Below the pieces are notes generated by a model. That model worked only from the letters and a program-made list of their open reading frames with translations, searched no databases and had not been told where the DNA came from. A stretch of 64,000 bases of DNA from Streptomyces lunaelactis (lineage in GTDB: Bacteria; Actinomycetota; Actinomycetes; Streptomycetales; Streptomycetaceae), in contig NZ_CP026304.1 in the NCBI RefSeq assembly GCF_003054555.1, positions 5,704,001-5,768,000 on the forward strand, written 5' to 3'. Shown one piece after another: positions 58,933 to 64,000 of this stretch (the stretch's first letter is position 1; the number at the start of each line of letters is the position of its first letter). The position numbers and the translations under genes were made by a program.

Positions 58933-59826
58933 ATGAACGCGACATCCGAGGGTGCGCTGTTGCTGTGCCGGGCCGAGCCCACCGCGGTACGGACCCCGGT
59001 CCATCTGCTGCGTGAGCCGCTGCTGCTCGCCCCGGCCGGCGAGGAGTGGAGCGTCCTGGTCCCGGAGGGCAAACCCTGGCTGGACGGCGGCGAGCCGGTC
59101 GACCGGGTGCTGTCGGGCTGGGCCACGGCGCTCGCCGTCGGCGCGAACTGGCCGGTGCTGGCGCTGTGGTGGGACGGCGACCGGGCCGGATTCACGCTGG
59201 CGTCCGGGTTCCACAGGCCGGTCGGGTATGTCTGGCTGGCGGACGGGACGCCGGCCGGCGAGGACGAGGCGATGCGGACGTTCGCCGCGCGGCTCGGGCT
59301 CGATCCCGTACTGGACCTGCAGGCGCTGGAGCCGCTGACGCGGCCGGATCCGGAGTCGGACGCGCGGGCCCGGCTGGTCGGCCTGATCGCGGTCCTGACG
59401 CGGGCGGGTGTGGCGCTGCCGACGGGCCTGACGCCGGGTGAACCGGCGGACCGCTTGCGCTCGGTCGCGCGTGCGCAGGGGGCGGAGGCGGTGGAGTGGT
59501 CGGGCTGGCGCGATGCGGTACGGGCGGAACTGGACGTGGTCGAGGACAGCGCGCTCGGGCCCTGGCTCCGAGGCCCGAAGGCCCGCCTGTTGAGCGCGGC
59601 CGAGCTTGCGGCGGGGATCCCACTGGCGGTGTGGGGAGCGCGCGGGGGCGGGGATGGGTGGTGGCGGGGCGGTGCTGATGGGGCACGGGGTGCTGGGGCT
59701 GGCGTACGACAGCTGGCGGGGCGGGCGGGGCCTCGCGGGTGTAGGTCCCCACCCGCTCGCGGCTGCTTCGCGCCGCGCAGGCGCGCCCCCCGCCCTAAGC
59801 GGTGTCGGGGAAGTCGGGGTGGGTGA
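58933..59826 (+). CDS. Conserved protein of unknown function, 3' part probably frameshifted
   Basis: 297 residues from ATG 58933. The first ~235 residues look like a globular cytoplasmic protein (LLCRAEPTAVRTPVHLLREPLLLAPAGEEWSVLVPEG, then WDGDRAGFTLASGF) with normal codon use. After LAVWGARGGG (about 59640) the frame becomes Gly/Arg/Pro-rich. A neighbouring frame encodes GGGAVLMGHGVLGLAYD, a plausible membrane helix that would make a better C-terminus, so a one-base slip in the G-rich tract is suspected. Confidence 0.6.
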   Translation: MNATSEGALLLCRAEPTAVRTPVHLLREPLLLAPAGEEWSVLVPEGKPWLDGGEPVDRVLSGWATALAVGANWPVLALWWDGDRAGFTLASGFHRPVGYVWLADGTPAGEDEAMRTFAARLGLDPVLDLQALEPLTRPDPESDARARLVGLIAVLTRAGVALPTGLTPGEPADRLRSVARAQGAEAVEWSGWRDAVRAELDVVEDSALGPWLRGPKARLLSAAELAAGIPLAVWGARGGGDGWWRGGADGARGAGAGVRQLAGRAGPRGCRSPPARGCFAPRRRAPRPKRCRGSRGG

Positions 59827-59963
59827 AGGAGCGGGTCGAGGGCCGAGTCTGGCAAGGCGGAGGAAGGAGTCCACGCGGAGCGTCGGCGACTGACGACAAC
59901 GCAGCCAGGCGACGGCCATCGGCCCGCGACGCCGCCCGGACTTCCCCGGGGCCGCTTAGCCCC

Positions 59964-60146
59964 CTACTCGTCCTCGTCCTCGTCGTCCAAGCGCGCCAGC
60001 CAGGTGGCCAGGCGTTCCACCGGGACCTCGAAGTCCGGGTTGAGGTCGACGAAAGTACGCAGCTGCTCGGCCAGCCACTCGAAAGTGACCTCCTCCTCGC
60101 CGCGTCGCTTTTCCAGCTCCTCGATGCCGCGATCGGTGAAGTACAA
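59964..60146 (-). CDS. Small acidic protein (DUF6104-like)
   Basis: 60 residues. TTG 60146 is behind AGGAG and gives MYFTDRGIEELEKRRGEEEVTFEWLAEQLRTFVDLN. The tail ends in an acidic string (RLDDEDEDE). Short, highly charged and conserved in Streptomyces, as far as I recall, as a single-copy gene of unknown function. Longer frames upstream have no ribosome site. The 140-bp gap on the left holds nothing recognisable. Confidence 0.7.
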   Translation of the reverse strand: MYFTDRGIEELEKRRGEEEVTFEWLAEQLRTFVDLNPDFEVPVERLATWLARLDDEDEDE

Positions 60147-60275
60147 AACATGCTCCTGGTGCGGACGGGGTCTACCCCTCCAGATTACGGCGACTTCCGA
60201 CTCTCCCCTGCAACCATGCTGGCCAGTAACGTCGTCGCCCACAGACGTGAGTTGGCCGTGGAGACGGGGGAAACC

Positions 60276-60722
60276 ATGAACGGACGCGTCCAGCAGATCG
60301 AATTACCCGGGGGAGCGGTCGTGCTCGCCCGGTTGTCCACCACCACCGGCGGTGGATACGGCGAGGACGACGAGGACGTCGGTTTCGCCGAGAACGTCAC
60401 CGCCAAGGTCCAGCAGCTCGAGCGGCTGATCTCCGAGGTGGGCGCCTCCGTGCTCGAGGCCGCGGCCGCCGCCGGGCCGGACGAGGCCAGCGTCACCTTC
60501 GGCGTCGAGCTCACCGCCAAGTCCGGGGTCGCCCTCGCCGTACTCGCCGCGGGGGAGGCCAAGGCATCCGTCCAGGTCACCCTCACCTGGAAGCTGAAGG
60601 ATCAGCCGGAGGCCGAGCCGGACCCGGACCCGGAGCCGGTGCGGCGGCCGGTCCCGGACCCGGAGCCCCAGCCGGACCCGGTGCCGCAGCCGGACCCCGC
60701 CCCCCAACCCCCCACCTCATGA
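60276..60722 (+). CDS. CU044_2847-like (trypsin-co-occurring) protein
   Basis: 148 residues from ATG 60276 (GGGGGA upstream). The core (about 1-105) is QIELPGGAVVLARLS...AKVQQLERLISEVGASVLEAA...ASVTFGVELTAKSGVALAVLAAGEAKASVQVTLTW, the pattern of the trypsin-co-occurring domain called CU044_2847 in Streptomyces annotation. The C-terminal 40 residues are a Pro/Asp/Glu repeat (PDPEPQPDPVPQPDP). It overlaps the protease gene by ATGA and is probably its inhibitor, adaptor or sensor. Confidence 0.8.
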   Translation: MNGRVQQIELPGGAVVLARLSTTTGGGYGEDDEDVGFAENVTAKVQQLERLISEVGASVLEAAAAAGPDEASVTFGVELTAKSGVALAVLAAGEAKASVQVTLTWKLKDQPEAEPDPDPEPVRRPVPDPEPQPDPVPQPDPAPQPPTS

Positions 60723-62731
60723 CCGACTCCGACTCCTTCATCGACGCCCTCACCCGCGCCGCCACCGTCCACCTCACCCCCGCCGACCAGGGCCAGAACC
60801 CCGCCACCATGTGGGGCAGCGGCTTCTTCGTCGCGCCCGGGTGGGTGCTGACCTGCGCGCACGTCCTCGCGCCCCACCTCAAGGGCGACCGGGCCCGCGT
60901 CTTCCACCTCCGCGGCAGCGAAGTGAACGGCGGCGAGCCCGTCGAGGCGCAGCTCTCCTGCTGGCTGCTCGACGGCGAGCCCCGCGCCGAGCAGCGCGTG
61001 CCCGTCGAGCAGGATCTCGCCCTCGTACGGCTCATCGAGCCCGACGTCGAGCACGAGTGCGTCTGGCTCACCGACCGCACCGAGTACCCCGGCGGCCGCG
61101 GCATCGTCCAGGGCTACCGGCCCGAGCAGCAGGACGGAGCCGAGGCCGAAGCCGCGAAACGCGCCGTCCGCTGGAAGGCCGCCGCCCGCATCAACGGCTT
61201 CGACGACGACTACGGCATGCGTTTCCGGCCAGAGGCCGAGTTCCCCAAGGGCGGCTCGGGCTCCCCCGTGCTCGACGCCCACACCGGCGCCGTCGTCGGC
61301 ATCCTCAAGTCACGCCGGGTCGGCCGCGACGGCGGCATGGCCATCGCGGCCACCGCTCTGCGCCGCTTCGGAGCCGCATACCAGCTCGTCATGGCCGCGC
61401 ACGACCGCTGGCACGGCCAGTCCCCGAAGGTCACCGGGCACAACTGGATCGAGCGCCAGCACCAGCTCCCCGGCGCCGGCGTGCACACCGGCGGCGACCA
61501 GTGGAGCCCCGAGGACCGGCGCGAGGCACTCTTCCTGCTCGCCGGCGTACACCCGCCGGCCGGTATCCGCCCCGTCGCCGAGCTTGCCAAGAAGGCCCGC
61601 GGCGGCGTCGCCCCGCCCCCCGGGCAGCTGCCGCCGCGTATCTGGCGCGACGGGCACGGACTGCTGTACGAGGCCGGGCAGCCCGTCGCCGCCATCGCCG
61701 CGCTGCACTACCTCCAGCTGGTCGTCGAGTACGAGCGCAGCCGCGGCGCCGACGCCGCGCCGCTCGGCGACTGGGTGGCCCGCCGGCTCCAGGACGTGCC
61801 CCGGATCGTGCACACCGTGGTGACCCAGGCGACGCTGCCGCCCGGACTCGTACATCCGCGCAGCCCCGACGGGCAGGACCGCGTCGTCGTCCGCTATCCG
61901 CGGCCCGGCGACGGGTCCGCCGTCGTCATCGTCGAGCTGGAGCCGGTCTGCGACGCCCGGCCCGCCCGCTTCTACTGGCGGATACGGGTCGACGACGGCC
62001 GCGACGTCAACGAGCCGCTGCACGAGGAGCAGACCGGCGAAGGCATCGCGCCCGAGCTGCTCGTCCAGAGGCTGCGCGGCCCGCTGGACGAGGTCTTCGC
62101 CTCCGTCGACTCGCCCGGCGCCCCCGCCCCGCTCGAAGTCGCCCTGCCCGCCGACCACTTCGACACCGCCGTACACCGGTGGCAGCTCACGGAGATGGCC
62201 AGGCTGCACCATCCGGCGTATGTCGGGGTACGGCGGATGGTGGTGCTGCGCGACCTTGCCAGACGAGGGGAACCGGACGCCGTTTGGCTGCGCCGCTGGG
62301 CGGGGATGCTGGCCGCCGAGGCGCTCACCGCCTGCCGCACCCCGCCGCAGCGGCAGGTCCCCCGGCCCCGTCAGTTCGAGGAGATGCCGCCGTCCGCCGT
62401 ACCCGTCCTGTGCCGGCCCGCAGGCAGGGGGGTGGGACGAAGAGCCATCGGCATGGCACTGCAGGCCGGACACGGCATCGCCCTGTGGCACACCGACGGC
62501 CATCCCGACAACGGCTGTGCGGAGTTCTGCGAGGACGTGCACCAGGGCGCGGCCGCACTGATCGCACAGACCGCGGGAGCGATGGAGCTCCCGGACCGCC
62601 TGCGCCGTATCAGGGACGACATCAGCGGATCGAGGAACAGCCGGCACTGGGCGGAGGGGGTGGCCATGCTCTACGACGACCCGAGCCGCCCTCTGCCCGC
62701 CGACGACAACGGACCTGTGGACTCCCCATGA
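60719..62731 (+). CDS. Trypsin-like protease fused to a VMAP C-terminal domain
   Basis: 670 residues. N-terminal trypsin-like protease with His48 (LTCAHV), Asp99 (EQDLALV) and Ser180 (KGGSGSPV) all in place; no signal peptide. A helical region follows (about 262-350: SPEDRREALFLLAG...LHYLQLVVEYERSRG) of effector-associated-domain type. The C-terminal ~300 residues form a VMAP-C domain (LPADHFDTAVHRWQL ... GVAMLYDDPSRPLP). VMAP links vWA-MoxR pairs to effectors in NTP-dependent conflict systems. Starts by ATGA overlap and ends by ATGA overlap with a small frame. Confidence 0.85.
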   Translation: MTDSDSFIDALTRAATVHLTPADQGQNPATMWGSGFFVAPGWVLTCAHVLAPHLKGDRARVFHLRGSEVNGGEPVEAQLSCWLLDGEPRAEQRVPVEQDLALVRLIEPDVEHECVWLTDRTEYPGGRGIVQGYRPEQQDGAEAEAAKRAVRWKAAARINGFDDDYGMRFRPEAEFPKGGSGSPVLDAHTGAVVGILKSRRVGRDGGMAIAATALRRFGAAYQLVMAAHDRWHGQSPKVTGHNWIERQHQLPGAGVHTGGDQWSPEDRREALFLLAGVHPPAGIRPVAELAKKARGGVAPPPGQLPPRIWRDGHGLLYEAGQPVAAIAALHYLQLVVEYERSRGADAAPLGDWVARRLQDVPRIVHTVVTQATLPPGLVHPRSPDGQDRVVVRYPRPGDGSAVVIVELEPVCDARPARFYWRIRVDDGRDVNEPLHEEQTGEGIAPELLVQRLRGPLDEVFASVDSPGAPAPLEVALPADHFDTAVHRWQLTEMARLHHPAYVGVRRMVVLRDLARRGEPDAVWLRRWAGMLAAEALTACRTPPQRQVPRPRQFEEMPPSAVPVLCRPAGRGVGRRAIGMALQAGHGIALWHTDGHPDNGCAEFCEDVHQGAAALIAQTAGAMELPDRLRRIRDDISGSRNSRHWAEGVAMLYDDPSRPLPADDNGPVDSP

Positions 62732-62841
62732 GGAGCCGCCCCGGGCACGGGGACTCCGAGCACTGGGACACCAGGGCGGTGGGTACATACCCGACGTGGT
62801 CCGCCACGACCCCCACCGACCGCCGACCGGGCACGCCCTAG
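62728..62841 (+). CDS. Possible 37-residue small protein
   Basis: ATG 62728 overlaps the VMAP stop as ATGA and the frame ends in TAG at 62841, 9 bases before the MoxR start. The product begins MRSRPGHGDSEHWDTRAVG and is Thr/Pro-rich. It lies within the operon and has the coupling seen between other gene pairs here, but no homology is known to me. A spacer that happens to be open is equally possible. Confidence 0.3.
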   Translation: MRSRPGHGDSEHWDTRAVGTYPTWSATTPTDRRPGTP

Positions 62842-62850
62842 GAGCGAGCG

Positions 62851-63852
62851 ATGGACGACTGGCTGATCTACCGAGGCGTCGGAGCACCGGATCCCGATCG
62901 GATCCGGCAGCTTCCGCCGCCGCCCCCCTGGCGCGCCTTCTCCGGAGAGCCGCTGCCCGGCGCCGCGCCGCCCATCGACAGCTCCTCCACCCGGCGGCTC
63001 GGCGCGCGCGTCGCGGCCCCGCCCGCGCAGGACGCCGAGACGCTCGAACTCATCAACGCCGCCCTCTACTTGAGGCGTCCGCTGCTCGTCACCGGCGAAC
63101 CGGGCTCCGGAAAGTCGACCCTCGCGCACTCCGTCGCGTACGAACTCGGCCTCGGCCGCGTGCTCCAGTGGCCCATCGTCAGCCGCACCGAGCTGAAGGA
63201 CGGGCTGTACAGCTACGACGCCATCGGCAGGCTCCAGGACGCGCAGCTCGCCGAGCGGCAGTCCGACGACATCGGCAGGTACATCAGGCTCGGGCCGCTG
63301 GGCACCGCCCTGCTGCCCGCCGAGCGGCCCCGCGTGCTGCTCATCGACGAGCTCGACAAGAGCGACATCGATCTTCCCAACGACCTGCTGAATGTGGTGG
63401 AGGAGGGGGAGTTCGCGCTCCCCGAGCTGGAGCGGATGGCCGACCGGCCCGGCCACGACGAGGTGCGGGTGCTCACCGACGACGGCCGCCGGGTGCCCGT
63501 GCGGGACGGCCGGGTGCGCTGTCACGCCTTCCCCTTCGTGGTGATGACCAGCAACGGCGAGCGTGACTTCCCGGCCCCGCTGCTGCGCCGCTGTATCCAT
63601 CTGCACCTCGACCCGCCGCGCGACGAGCGGCTCGCCGCCATGGTCCAGGCGCACTTCGGGGCCGGTGCGGACGAGCGGAACCTCGATCTGATCGGGCAGT
63701 TCACGCGCGAGGACGGCGACGGCGAGCTGCGCCCCACGGACCAGCTGCTGAACGCGATCTTCCTCACCCAGCACGCGGTACGCCAGGAGCCGGGACGCCG
63801 CGAGGAGATAGCCGAGCTGCTGATACGTCCTCTCGACACCCGGCAGCGGTGA
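62851..63852 (+). CDS. MoxR-family AAA+ ATPase
   Basis: 333 residues, ATG 62851 with AGGAGC. Walker A GEPGSGKST (about residue 84), Walker B VLLIDELDKSDIDLPND, sensor 1 FVVMTSNGERDFP and arginine finger RRCIHLHLDPP. A long N-terminal segment (1-65) precedes the AAA core. MoxR ATPases remodel targets together with vWA proteins. In these systems they form the NTP-hydrolysing switch that arms the effector, here probably the VMAP-linked protease. Confidence 0.93.
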   Translation: MDDWLIYRGVGAPDPDRIRQLPPPPPWRAFSGEPLPGAAPPIDSSSTRRLGARVAAPPAQDAETLELINAALYLRRPLLVTGEPGSGKSTLAHSVAYELGLGRVLQWPIVSRTELKDGLYSYDAIGRLQDAQLAERQSDDIGRYIRLGPLGTALLPAERPRVLLIDELDKSDIDLPNDLLNVVEEGEFALPELERMADRPGHDEVRVLTDDGRRVPVRDGRVRCHAFPFVVMTSNGERDFPAPLLRRCIHLHLDPPRDERLAAMVQAHFGAGADERNLDLIGQFTREDGDGELRPTDQLLNAIFLTQHAVRQEPGRREEIAELLIRPLDTRQR

Positions 63853-63856
63853 TGAC

Positions 63857-64000
63857 GTGAACGCGGCTCCCGCTCCCCTCACCGCGCTGGTCGCGCGCCT
63901 GCGTGAGGCGGAACTGAAGCCGACCGCAGAGGAGTTGGCGGACGCGCTGTGGCTGTCCCGCTTCGTACCCGCGGCCGCTTCCCGCCGCGCGGGCGCCGAG
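63857..64000 (+). CDS. SAV_2336 N-terminal-type protein, 5' part (runs off window)
   Basis: 48 residues from GTG 63857, 4 bases after the MoxR stop. LTALVARLREAELKPTAEELADALWLSRFVP resembles the N-terminus of the SAV_2336 family (my recollection), which accompanies MoxR and VMAP genes in Streptomyces and often carries a vWA or formylglycine-like domain downstream. The rest lies outside the window, so domain content is unknown. Confidence 0.6.
   Translation, partial: MNAAPAPLTALVARLREAELKPTAEELADALWLSRFVPAAASRRAGAE

Overview
The window is a high-GC actinobacterial chromosome segment and almost certainly from a Streptomyces. The evidence is strong third-position G/C bias, frequent GTG/TTG starts, lineage markers (RsrA, WblE, DasR, nickel SOD with SodX, CGNR and Wbl proteins), and a gene order that, from memory, follows the core-chromosome segment around hisN-rsgA-aroA-sigR-rsrA-nrdAB-dasRABC-wblE-sigH of S. 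coelicolor. No rRNA, tRNA, CRISPR array or complete insertion sequence was seen.

Layout. 1-7.95 kb: catalase 3' end, CBS protein, hisN, TetR and an SMR exporter, rsgA-aroA, an M50-like membrane protease divergent from an HMCES/YedK DNA-protein crosslink gene, and a hydrolase. 7.9-9.2 kb: the thiol-stress module sigR-rsrA with a textbook SigR promoter and the 55-codon SigR' extension. 9.4-16.3 kb: two membrane HD-domain proteins (the second degenerate), a TPR-like protein, peptide deformylase, a secreted M15 peptidase and a GlxA-type regulator. 16.3-20 kb: class I ribonucleotide reductase nrdAB preceded by a cobalamin riboswitch. 20-22.8 kb: a carbon-starvation transporter flanked by two DUF466 paralogues. 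22.9-29.8 kb: the aminosugar regulon dasR / dasABC / GH3 / SIS with dre operators. 30-35.3 kb: PdtaS-like kinase, wblE, lipid kinase, and the rshA-sigH stress sigma pair. 35.5-39 kb: UBP finger, Na+/H+ antiporter, PLP enzyme and amidase. 39.2-41.9 kb: a Family 2B encapsulin shell followed by a polyprenyl diphosphate synthase, its likely cargo. 42-55 kb: mixed metabolic genes, including truncated globin, sodN/sodX, a polar amino-acid ABC transporter, malic enzyme and a secreted GH5 enzyme. 55-60.1 kb: an MBL/HTH/Clp_N divergon, a PadR-DUF4097 pair and small conserved genes. 60.3-64 kb: an operon of a CU044_2847-type protein, a trypsin-VMAP fusion, a MoxR AAA+ ATPase and the beginning of a SAV_2336-type protein. 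This looks like an NTP-dependent biological conflict system cut by the right edge.

The two most interesting loci are the encapsulin plus isoprenoid-synthase pair, which has a five-unit 13-bp tandem repeat between shell and cargo genes, and the protease-VMAP-MoxR operon at the right end. Also notable are two probable frameshifts in G-rich tracts (about 56.74 and 59.65 kb), several perfect inverted repeats in divergent promoter regions, and a dre-like site in front of the PdtaS-like kinase. All family names come from motif recognition by eye. No database search was run.
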